A stretch of DNA of 8,586 nt, taken from contig NJDV01000101.1 of NCBI GenBank assembly GCA_002254765.1, forward strand, positions 1 through 8,586, read 5' to 3'. Source of the DNA: Thermoplasmatales archaeon ex4484_36 (GTDB lineage: Archaea > Thermoplasmatota > Penumbrarchaeia > Penumbrarchaeales > EX4484-36). The position numbers were made by a program, and so were the translations under genes. Of this stretch, positions 1 through 5,925 are shown piece by piece. How positions within the stretch are numbered: the first letter of the stretch is position 1; each line of letters starts with the position of its first letter. The notes under the pieces were generated by a model. The model was not told where the DNA came from. It did no database searches and worked only from the letters and a program-made list of their open reading frames with translations.

Positions 1-734
1 ATCTCTTTCTCCATGTAGCTTTCCATGGTCTCCTGGACCTTCTCCAGAAGCTCCCAAGCGTCCTTATTCTTGGCGTCCATCTGAAGCACTCTTCTCAAAT
101 CCCGCTGTGCCTCCTTGAGGTTTCCTAGGGCGAAGTGAATCCTTCCTCTCTCAAGATAACCGTGCAAGGTGCTGGGACTGGATTCAATAGCCTGGTTTAT
201 ACAGGCCAGGGCTTTCTCTATATTGCCCCTCTCCTTATGGGTCTGGGCCATAAGGAGCCAAGAGGTGAAATGCTCCGGATCGTGTTCGACAGCCTCTTCC
301 AGGCAGTCCAGAGCATCCTCTATCCTCCCAAGGCGGATGAAGGTACGAGCCTTCCAGTACCAGGCAAGGCTGTTCTCGGGGTAGAGGTCAAGGCTTTTCT
401 GGAAGAACTCCAAGGCTTCCTCCAGGGCACCTTCAGTGTAGAGAAGAACCCCTTTGTAGAGGGGTGCGTAGGGGTTCTCCGGGTCCTTTTCCATAACATC
501 GTTTAGGATGTTGTGCTTTATCTTCGGGTCAACGTCGCCAAGCCTGAGGTAGCGGAAGCGGAAGTACTCCCAGGATTCAAGCTTTTTGAAATAGCTCCTG
601 TCAAGGTGAAGGTCCATAGTCAGTTGATCTAAAAGCCCCCTCTCATCCAGACTGACCTTTCCGTCGGTCAACGCCTTCCTGAGGAGTCTGATGTATGAGT
701 TTATGGCCTTTCTCTCCTCATCCTCTTCAATCAT
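1..734 (-). CDS. TPR-repeat protein, partial (C-terminus beyond left edge)
   Basis: The minus-strand frame is open from an ATG at 732-734 to the window edge, giving 244 codons without a stop. AGGAG at 744-748, nine bases upstream, supports the start. From about residue 86 the protein is a run of 34-residue tetratricopeptide units (about 86-119, 120-153, 154-187, 188-221, and a start at 222), each with the usual pattern of an aromatic or W/Y near position 4-5, a small residue in the middle (RLGR, ERGN, ALGN), A at the second-helix start, and a closing DP or SP turn (YPENS, HDPEH). Residues 1-75 are helical and not TPR; the stretch ALTDGKVSLDERGLL vaguely recalls TerB-like domains. No signal peptide or membrane helix is seen, so it is likely cytoplasmic. 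It starts 36 bases after the platform-protein stop and probably belongs to the same operon. TPR proteins are scaffolds; a role in pilus assembly is inferred from position only. Confidence 0.85.
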   Translation of the reverse strand, partial: MIEEDEERKAINSYIRLLRKALTDGKVSLDERGLLDQLTMDLHLDRSYFKKLESWEYFRFRYLRLGDVDPKIKHNILNDVMEKDPENPYAPLYKGVLLYTEGALEEALEFFQKSLDLYPENSLAWYWKARTFIRLGRIEDALDCLEEAVEHDPEHFTSWLLMAQTHKERGNIEKALACINQAIESSPSTLHGYLERGRIHFALGNLKEAQRDLRRVLQMDAKNKDAWELLEKVQETMESYMEKE

Positions 735-743
735 TCCCTCACG

Positions 744-750
744 CTCCTTT
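744..750 (-). promoter_or_regulatory. Ribosome-binding site of the TPR gene
   Basis: The minus strand reads AAAGGAG here, nine bases before the ATG at 732-734. It decides the start of the TPR protein and suggests the gene is translated from its own site on a polycistronic message. Confidence 0.6.
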
Positions 751-770
751 TACGAAGGGAGGAGGGACCT

Positions 771-986
771 TCAGTACGGTCTCACCCTTCTGGGCGGTTG
801 CTGGGGCTGGGTGTACTGGGCCCTTCTCGCTGCAGACCTCCTGTAGCTTCTAGCCAGCTCCGGAAGTATCCACCCGGCAAGGCCCAGCAGTATAAAGGCC
901 ACACCTGTGGTCTGAAGCAGTTCCAAATTTCTCACTGTTGAGGACAGTGAGGAGGCGATCAGAACAATTGGCCCCATTATAAGCAC
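771..986 (-). pseudogene. Displaced C-terminal part of the second platform protein (frameshifted)
   Basis: This frame encodes the expected C-terminal end of the upstream T2SSF/TadC-like protein rather than a gene of its own. It reads VLIMGPIVLIASSL, a membrane helix, then TTGVAFILLGLAGWILPEL, a second helix, and ends in a basic tail (RSYRRSAARRAQ and so on) with a TGA at 771-773. The nominal start is an internal GTG (984-986) with no ribosome-binding site. In the other frame the same DNA gives a hydrophilic tail without helices, so this frame is the coding one. The join is at 987/988: the 850-1887 protein ends its homologous part with GIVAGIMS, and family members then have about 10-12 residues of the type G-x-G-x(3)-AG-x-KHS before this helix. 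Those residues are absent in all frames, so I infer a deletion of 3n+2 bases (about 29-35) rather than a simple one-base slip. Confidence 0.7.
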
Positions 987-1887
987 TGCTCATAATCCCT
1001 GCCACGATGCCGTCGCCAATGGCTTGTATGAAACCCGCGAAGAGGAAAAGGAGTCTTATCTTCTCAAAATCAACGTTCTGGGGGTTGAAGGTTGTGGTCA
1101 TGCCAGCACCCATCCCGCCCTCTTTAGAGTAGCTCTCGGCCAAATCCTGCATGGGTGGCACGAACTGCTTGAAGATTATGGCGATCACTGCCAGGAAGAC
1201 CATGAAGGCGACCACGATCACCAGCGTGTACTCTCCCATGGCCATCCTCCTGTTCTTTTTCATGAGCTGTAGCTCCCTCGCGTCGTTAGCGGCAGCCTCC
1301 AGAACGGATGATATATTACCCCCGGCTTCATTGGCCCTGACAATCAGGCTCACCGACCTCTTTATGAGGGGTGTCGGGAGCCTCTTTGCGAACATCTCAA
1401 GGGCCTTTGTGGCAGGGACGCCCCAGGTGATCTGACGGGCCATCTTTTTGATCTCCGGGGTCAAGGTTCCATAATCACCCCGGGAGGCGGTAATGATAGC
1501 TTCGTGAAGGGTCTGGCCTGCCCTCATGGACTCCGCCAGGTCCCGGAGGAAATCGGTAAGCCCTTCCTCAGCCTCCTCAATCCGCTTGTACTTCTTTCCC
1601 AAATATATGGTGGGGGGGCCGAAACCGAGGATGTAAGCTATCATGATAAGGTTCCACTTGTCTATCCTCAGGTGTAGCTTTGGATGGAGCTGGTACATGA
1701 TGTGGAAACCCGATTGTGCCAGATACATGAAAAGGAGGAAGAGGAGAGCAGAGATAGCAAACAGGGTGTATTTGAAAAGCTCCTCCCTGGAGGCCTTCAG
1801 CCTGAAGGTCTCCTCTACTTCACCTTTCCGGAAGAGCCGACCAAGTGGTCTTCTGAAGGCCACCCCTTCCCCGGGGGGTATTATCAC
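850..1887 (-). CDS. Second type IV pilus platform protein (T2SSF / ArlJ-TadC-like), 3' frameshifted
   Basis: This is an inner-membrane platform protein of the GspF/TadC/ArlJ family, which sits above the assembly ATPase. Residues 14-40 are basic and cytoplasmic. Two membrane helices lie at about 40-57 and 78-96. The cytoplasmic helical T2SSF domain spans about 103-215 (LTDFLRDLAESMRAGQTLHEAI, then the KALEMFAKRLPTPLIKRSV and ANEAGGNISSVLEAAA segments). A strong helix follows at 220-239 and another at about 277-298 (GFIQAIGDGIVAGIM). True homology ends at residue 300; the 45 residues after that are out of frame, and the real C-terminus is encoded at 771-986. The start is uncertain. I list GTG at 1885-1887, which is preceded two codons upstream by an in-frame TAG; the GTG at 1861-1863, after GGGGAAGGG, is an alternative that keeps all recognisable sequence. 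The gene overlaps the end of the first platform gene by 68 bases. A C7 run (1612-1618) lies inside the coding part. Confidence 0.8.
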   Translation of the reverse strand: MIIPPGEGVAFRRPLGRLFRKGEVEETFRLKASREELFKYTLFAISALLFLLFMYLAQSGFHIMYQLHPKLHLRIDKWNLIMIAYILGFGPPTIYLGKKYKRIEEAEEGLTDFLRDLAESMRAGQTLHEAIITASRGDYGTLTPEIKKMARQITWGVPATKALEMFAKRLPTPLIKRSVSLIVRANEAGGNISSVLEAAANDARELQLMKKNRRMAMGEYTLVIVVAFMVFLAVIAIIFKQFVPPMQDLAESYSKEGGMGAGMTTTFNPQNVDFEKIRLLFLFAGFIQAIGDGIVAGIMSSAYNGANCSDRLLTVLNSEKFGTASDHRCGLYTAGPCRVDTSGAG

Positions 1888-2662
1888 CTTCTATAAGGAA
1901 CAACGGGGCCGCCACAACCACCGTCACGAAGCTCTCAGCCATCACTCCCAGACTCTGCAAGTCCTGTTGCAGAAGGAGCCTAGCATCCCTCATGTACTCC
2001 TCGGCCTTCACATCAAAATATTTCTTCAGGCTGCCCCCCGAGCTTGAGGTTGTGATGGTGCCTTGGAGAAACTCAGCCCACTTGTCGGAGGGGGAGCGGA
2101 CTATAGCCCTCTTAAGGACGCTCATGAGGTCCATACCCAAAAGGTCGATATCCCTAGCGATCTTCTCCGCCTCCTTCTGTATCTCACCGTATATATCCTG
2201 GGTCGCCAGCCCTCTGAAGATCTCCGCAGGGGAGACATCAGCGGAGGCCATGGCAGCCATGTAGTTCACCGCATACGGCATGGTACGGTCTATCTTCTTG
2301 CCTCTCTCTTTTATGGTGGAGGTAACTCCGAGATAGTGATATATAAAAAATCCCAGAGCGGTTGTCACGATAGGAATGGCGTAGGTCAGCAGCTCCTCCA
2401 GAAAGGCGGGGAGTCCACCGACGCCCTGGGACTCGAGGAAGGGGAGGAAAAAACCGAATATTATAAGGTCAGCGATTAAACCGGCCATAAACGAAACTAT
2501 CAGCGCGAGGATGAGGGCGGAGTAGTAGATCTCTGCGGTTATGTCCTTTCCCGCCTTCTGAAGCTTGAGCTGCATCTTTTTATTGCGTCCGGCAAAGGCT
2601 TTCCCTAGGTTGGATATCCCCGGGAGATTGTATGCCAGCTTCTGAAATCCCGTCACGCCCAT
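1820..2662 (-). CDS. First type IV pilus platform protein (T2SSF / ArlJ-TadC-like), C-terminus apparently truncated
   Basis: This gene encodes another GspF/TadC/ArlJ-family membrane protein. Residues 1-43 are amphipathic and basic, helices lie at about 46-74 and 92-112, and the cytoplasmic T2SSF domain covers about 120-240. It contains the typical YAVNYMAAMASADVSPAEIFR start, IYGEIQKEAEKIARDI, and the SSGGSLKKYFDVKAEEYM segment. A third helix begins at MAESFVTVVVAAPLFLI (241-257) but breaks off after 14 or so hydrophobic residues. The remaining 23 residues (EGDNTPRGRG to ALPER) are an out-of-frame reading of the start of the next gene. Archaeal relatives continue from this helix into a glycine-rich loop and a fourth helix, about 40-50 residues that exist in no frame here. 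The ATG at 2660-2662 follows the ATPase stop by 8 bases with an excellent Shine-Dalgarno, so translation is probably coupled. The N-terminal 257 residues are secure; the C-terminus is not native in appearance. Confidence 0.85.
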   Translation of the reverse strand: MGVTGFQKLAYNLPGISNLGKAFAGRNKKMQLKLQKAGKDITAEIYYSALILALIVSFMAGLIADLIIFGFFLPFLESQGVGGLPAFLEELLTYAIPIVTTALGFFIYHYLGVTSTIKERGKKIDRTMPYAVNYMAAMASADVSPAEIFRGLATQDIYGEIQKEAEKIARDIDLLGMDLMSVLKRAIVRSPSDKWAEFLQGTITTSSSGGSLKKYFDVKAEEYMRDARLLLQQDLQSLGVMAESFVTVVVAAPLFLIEGDNTPRGRGGLQKTTWSALPER

Positions 2663-2665
2663 TCA

Positions 2666-2672
2666 ATCACCT
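2666..2672 (-). promoter_or_regulatory. Ribosome-binding site of the first platform gene, overlapping the ATPase stop codon
   Basis: The minus strand reads AGGTGAT, nearly the full anti-16S complement, three bases before the ATG at 2660-2662. Its first two bases belong to the TAG stop of the ATPase gene (2671-2673). This arrangement fits translational coupling between the ATPase and its membrane partner. Confidence 0.7.
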
Positions 2673-4041
2673 ACGCTGCGACGCTCTTCGCTTTGAGGTG
2701 CTCCTTCCGCCCCTTCTCGGCGGCCCTCTCGAAAACCTCAAGGGGGTTCCCTTCAACTTCCGGATTCTTTTCAATGATGCTCAGGGTTCTGTGGGGATCT
2801 TCGTAGTACTCGCCCACAACCCTTGCCACGTCCCAGAACTTTCTCACTCCGTTCTTCACCATCCAGCTGATGATTTCTGCCCTACGATCTCTCTCCTCAA
2901 GCACTTCATCCCTGCTTAGGTCTTCCATATCCATTATCTTCTCATAAAGATTGGAGTGGCCACCGTAGACGAAGGTGTCGGTTCTCGGATTCCACCTGAA
3001 CACCTGGTTAGTGACTATCTCCAGAGTTGTGGGTTCTATGTCAATGATCTCCACAAGCTCCGTTATCCTTCTGACCCTCTTCTCTTTCACCTTCAGCTGC
3101 TTGTGAATTGCCACAAGGTTCAGGGCTTGTATGAGCACGCGAGGTATCCCTATTGGAGGATTCTCTAGCCTGTAGACTATGGACTTCACGGAGTCCGCGT
3201 GCATAGTTGAGTAGGTGGTGTGTCCCGTTGCCATGGCCTGGAACATGGTCATGGTCTCCTTTCCCCTCACCTCTCCCACTATAACGTACTCCGGTCTCTG
3301 CCTGAGGGCCGCCCGGAGCAGGTCATACATTCCTATGTCCCCAGGTCTCTCCGCCTCAGCACCCCCTCTGGTTATTCCAGCTATCCAGTTCTCGTGGGGG
3401 AGGTTAACCTCCCTGGTGTCCTCTATGGATATGATTTTGGAGGATGGGGGTATGAAAATGGATATGGCATTCATGGTGGAGGTCTTCCCCGAGGCCGTAC
3501 CACCGGCGAATATCATGGACTCTCCGTACTGCACTGCCAGCCAGAAGTGGGCGGCCATATCCGCGGACATGGTGTTGTTCTCCACAAGGTCTACCACAGT
3601 GAGGGGCTCCTCGCGGAACTTTCTTATGGTGAAGGAGGAACCCCGGGTGGTCACCTCCCTGCCGTATGTGGCGTTAAGGCGGGAACCATTGGGGAGAGTG
3701 GCATCCAGAATGGGGTTTGCCACGGAGATTGTCTTTCGGCACTTCTGAGCGAGGCTCACCACAAAGCCATCCAGTTCCTCATCTGTGGGGAAGGCAACGT
3801 TTGTCTTGATAGAGCCGTAATCGCGGTGGTATAGGTATATGGGAATGCCGGGGCCATCGCAGGAGATGTCCTCCACGTGCGGATCGTGCATGATGGGGTC
3901 TATCTTGTTGAAGCCTAGGAAATCCCTCACAATATAGTAGCGAACCTTCTCAAGAGAGTTCTCCGACATCTTTATCCTGTAATCCTCCATCACTTTGTCT
4001 AAATGCTCCAACAGGAACTTTTCTCTCCTCTCCTCTTCCAC
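2671..4041 (-). CDS. Type IV pilus / type II secretion assembly ATPase (VirB11-ArlI-GspE family), N-terminus out of frame
   Basis: This ATPase hydrolyses ATP as a cytoplasmic hexamer to drive filament assembly through the two platform proteins encoded next. Numbering from the GTG at 4041, an N-terminal domain (about 20-165) holds the conserved YYIVRDFLGFNKIDPIMHDP and EDISCDG region, followed by NPILDATLPNGSRLNAT. The RecA-like core has Walker A GGTASGKTS at 180-188, an Asp box SIEDTREV at 205-212, Walker B YVIVGEVRG at 252-260 with E257, and the His box TGHTTYSTMHA at 272-282. All catalytic motifs are intact. GTG 4041 is the only start codon in this frame after the TAG at 4246-4248 and has only a weak GAGG before it, while in-frame sequence upstream of it (DLLQVSLPYSLEAVEEE) looks like the normal family N-terminus. 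I therefore think the real protein begins at 4709 and crosses frames near 4100, giving about 679 residues. Absence of ArlH and archaellin genes argues for a pilus or secretion system rather than an archaellum. Confidence 0.95.
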   Translation of the reverse strand: MEEERREKFLLEHLDKVMEDYRIKMSENSLEKVRYYIVRDFLGFNKIDPIMHDPHVEDISCDGPGIPIYLYHRDYGSIKTNVAFPTDEELDGFVVSLAQKCRKTISVANPILDATLPNGSRLNATYGREVTTRGSSFTIRKFREEPLTVVDLVENNTMSADMAAHFWLAVQYGESMIFAGGTASGKTSTMNAISIFIPPSSKIISIEDTREVNLPHENWIAGITRGGAEAERPGDIGMYDLLRAALRQRPEYVIVGEVRGKETMTMFQAMATGHTTYSTMHADSVKSIVYRLENPPIGIPRVLIQALNLVAIHKQLKVKEKRVRRITELVEIIDIEPTTLEIVTNQVFRWNPRTDTFVYGGHSNLYEKIMDMEDLSRDEVLEERDRRAEIISWMVKNGVRKFWDVARVVGEYYEDPHRTLSIIEKNPEVEGNPLEVFERAAEKGRKEHLKAKSVAA

Positions 4042-4709
4042 CGCCTCAAGGGAGTAGGGGAGCGATACCTGAAGCAGGTCCTTAGGGCCGTGGTCCTCCT
4101 TTTCCTCTTCCTTATGGACTCCGTAATCGTTGTGAGAGGGCTGAAAATGGTTTTTATGCTGAACCTTCTCTCGGGGGCCTTTCTCTCCAAGGCCTCTTCG
4201 GGCCTTCTCTTCAGCTCCCCTTTTCCCTCTTCCTCCTTCTCCTCCCTACTGACCTCCGCTTCGATTTCCTCTTCCTCCTCCTTCTGCTTCTCCACCTCTT
4301 TACGCTCTTCCACCTCAAGAGGTGGGGTGACCTTCTCGGAGGGAGCTCTCTCTTTTTCCGGTGGAATCGAGGGGGTCTCCGGCGGGGACACCTCCACCTC
4401 CACAGTCTCCACGGGGGGCTTTACGGTGGGCTGGGGGGCAGGCGGAGCTGGAGAGATGGCCTCTTCAGTGGAGGGGGGGCTTTCGCTGCTTACCTCTGGG
4501 GTAAGGGTGGTTTCGATAATCTCTGGAGGGGGAGGTGGAGAACCGGAGGAGATATATCTCTCTCTCTGCGGTGTGGGGGTGCTATCTTGGATTTCGGGGG
4601 GTGGGGGGGGCGGCAGAGGGATGTCTGCAGTGGACAGCTCTTTGGGAGCATCGGGGGTCATCCCGCCGTTGTGGTCATCATCTCTCTTCTCGGTATTTAC
4701 ATCATCCAT
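3999..4709 (-). CDS. Pro/Glu-rich N-terminal extension of the assembly ATPase (apparent frameshift)
   Basis: This reading frame starts at ATG 4707-4709, about 55 bases below a strong promoter and seven bases after AAGGGGC. Residues 1-30 are acidic. Residues 31-130 are proline-rich, with six consecutive prolines at 33-38 and five at 58-62. Residues 131-165 are a charged Glu/Lys stretch, and 166-203 are basic (RRFSIKTIFSPL to SIRKRK). The last 33 residues are rich in Arg, Ser, Cys and Trp and look like a wrong-frame reading. A one-base backward step at the A4 run (4100-4103) turns the sequence into SIRKRK-KEDHGPKDLLQVSLPYSLEAVEEE and leads straight into the ATPase frame. I infer that this is the 5' part of the ATPase gene, giving it a disordered cytoplasmic extension of about 190-200 residues. 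It could instead be a separate small disordered protein overlapping the ATPase start by 43 bases. Confidence 0.65.
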   Translation of the reverse strand: MDDVNTEKRDDDHNGGMTPDAPKELSTADIPLPPPPPPEIQDSTPTPQRERYISSGSPPPPPEIIETTLTPEVSSESPPSTEEAISPAPPAPQPTVKPPVETVEVEVSPPETPSIPPEKERAPSEKVTPPLEVEERKEVEKQKEEEEEIEAEVSREEKEEEGKGELKRRPEEALERKAPERRFSIKTIFSPLTTITESIRKRKRRTTALRTCFRYRSPTPLRRWKRRGEKSSCWSI

Positions 4710-4716
4710 GAAATTC

Positions 4717-4723
4717 GCCCCTT
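4717..4723 (-). promoter_or_regulatory. Ribosome-binding site before the ATPase extension
   Basis: The minus strand reads AAGGGGC seven bases before the ATG at 4707-4709. The same seven bases recur at 4728-4734, making a short direct repeat in the leader. This favours the 4709 start over the internal ATG sixteen codons further on. Confidence 0.45.
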
Positions 4724-4786
4724 AAAGGCCCCTTACCACATCTTCAGTCGTTTATCAATCGTGCATCTATGTTACTTCAAACTCTT

Positions 4787-4800
4787 TATATAAAACTTTC
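4787..4800 (-). promoter_or_regulatory. Archaeal promoter (BRE + TATA box) of the pilus operon
   Basis: The minus strand reads GAAAG (4796-4800), matching a purine-rich TFB recognition element, directly followed by TTTTATATA (4787-4795), a strong TATA box. Transcription would start about 25 bases further on, near 4765, leaving a leader of roughly 55 bases before the ATG at 4709. It lies in the only sizeable intergenic stretch (4710-4830), in a clear A/T-rich patch of otherwise GC-balanced DNA, right after purP. It most likely drives the ATPase, both platform genes and the TPR gene. I see no operator palindrome, riboswitch or convincing terminator in the rest of this stretch, only a small TTCCCCAGGGAA inverted repeat at 4807-4818. 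Confidence 0.75.
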
Positions 4801-4830
4801 CCCTTCTTTCCCTGGGGAACCCTTCTCCGG

Positions 4831-5904
4831 TCAGGTTATTACGTCTTTCAGCCTGCCGAAGTCCCTGGCGAGCTTGATCTCCCGGGCAATCCTTCTTCCC
4901 GTTGACATGTTCTCTTCAAGGAGGTCCGAATAGGGCGATCCTTTTATGAAAAGGTTCGTTCCAGCGACAATTCTAGCGGATATCTCGAAGACCACAATCT
5001 CAAGGTCGTCTTTCACGACGCTTTCCAGACAGAAGGGGCCTATGATCCCACCGAAGAGTTCCAGGCTCTTCTCCACGGTTTTCTCTGCGTAGTCGAAAAC
5101 CTTAGGGAGCAAAGATTCCCTTATGGCCACCGGGGCGTTCCCGGTGACCACAAAGGTGGGAACGATCCCCTGCTTCTTGAGCTGCTCCTGGGAGCCCAGC
5201 TTGTACATCTCATCTATGTTTGATTCGTCCCTCCGGTCTATAGAGAGCATCTCAAGGGTGCCCCTGCTCAACTTGTATCCCTCTTTCTTGATGGGGGAAT
5301 AGAAGAAATGGAAGTAGTACCTGGTCCCCAGAATGTATTCCTGGATGGTGAAGCCCTTACTACGATCTATACCGTCCAAGAAATCCTGGTAGTTCCTGGC
5401 GATAAAAAAGCCCCTTCCGCCCTTGGCGCCGTCATATTTCACGAGAACGGGGAAGTTGATATCCTTGGGATCTTTGACCTCCCGGGGCATTCTCACACCA
5501 GCGGATGTGAGCCACTCCCTCTGTTTTCTCCGGTCCGACTCCCACTCCAGCACTCTGCGGTTCCCGAAGGTGGGAAGAGGCAGGCTGCGGAAGTTGTCCG
5601 CCCCGAGATATTCGACGAAGGAACCGTGGGGTACAAGAATTACGTTCTTCTCGATCAGCTGGTCCTTTATGTCGAAGATCTCCTGATAGGAGTCCACCGT
5701 GAGAAACTCGTCGGGCTTGGCCAGGGGAAAGGCATCGTAGTATCTCGGCGGCTTCTTAAGGGCAATGCCCAGCGTTTTGAAACCCTCAAGTCTTGCACCG
5801 TGGAAGATCTGAAGAGAAGAGTGGGAACAGACGGTGGTTATGGTGAGTTTCTCCTTGTCATATTCATCGATCAACCTGTGGATGCGTCTTACATCTGCTT
5901 CCAT
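4831..5904 (-). CDS. purP: PurP, formate-dependent FAICAR synthetase (5-formaminoimidazole-4-carboxamide ribonucleotide synthetase)
   Basis: PurP ligates formate to AICAR using ATP to make FAICAR, the ninth step of de novo purine synthesis, replacing the folate-dependent transformylase of bacterial PurH in many archaea. The 357-residue length is normal. Recognisable parts are the N-terminal [18 protein letters not shown] (27-44), HGSFVEYLG (93-101), the ATP-grasp lysine and glycine-rich loop [17 protein letters not shown] (151-167), [17 protein letters not shown] (185-201), GPFCLES (289-295), and the metal-binding segment [13 protein letters not shown] (305-317) with E307 and N317. The C-terminal GSPYSDLL and GRRIAREIK are also typical. 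The ATG at 5902-5904 is preceded by AGGAG with a three-base spacer. The gene lies 21 bases after the CARDB gene and is probably co-transcribed with it, though the two have no obvious functional link. No sign of damage is seen. Confidence 0.96.
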   Translation of the reverse strand: MEADVRRIHRLIDEYDKEKLTITTVCSHSSLQIFHGARLEGFKTLGIALKKPPRYYDAFPLAKPDEFLTVDSYQEIFDIKDQLIEKNVILVPHGSFVEYLGADNFRSLPLPTFGNRRVLEWESDRRKQREWLTSAGVRMPREVKDPKDINFPVLVKYDGAKGGRGFFIARNYQDFLDGIDRSKGFTIQEYILGTRYYFHFFYSPIKKEGYKLSRGTLEMLSIDRRDESNIDEMYKLGSQEQLKKQGIVPTFVVTGNAPVAIRESLLPKVFDYAEKTVEKSLELFGGIIGPFCLESVVKDDLEIVVFEISARIVAGTNLFIKGSPYSDLLEENMSTGRRIAREIKLARDFGRLKDVIT

Positions 5905-5907
5905 TAT

Positions 5908-5912
5908 CTCCT
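5908..5912 (-). promoter_or_regulatory. Ribosome-binding site of purP
   Basis: The minus strand reads AGGAG, followed by ATA and the ATG at 5902-5904. The spacing is short, but no other start in frame has a better site and the N-terminal length fits the family. Confidence 0.55.
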
Positions 5913-5925
5913 ACATGTATTTTCC

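Noticed and set aside
3215..3834. Two overlapping plus-strand open frames of 177 and 204 residues
   Set aside because: Both are antisense to the most conserved part of the assembly ATPase, including the Walker motifs, and have no recognisable features.
4095..4110. Programmed -1 ribosomal frameshift signal in the ATPase gene
   Set aside because: The A4 run is read AGG AAA AGG in the incoming frame, which is not a standard slippery heptamer, and I could not see a clear downstream pseudoknot; kept only as one alternative to error or mutation.
4003..4725. A 240-residue plus-strand open frame rich in Ser and Gly
   Set aside because: It is the antisense of the Pro/Glu-rich ATPase extension; its biased composition mirrors proline and glutamate codons, and it has no family motif or ribosome-binding site.
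4805..4830. Possible terminator after purP
   Set aside because: The TTCCCCAGGGAA inverted repeat has only a 5-bp stem and no T-run longer than four follows, and those T bases belong to the TATA box.
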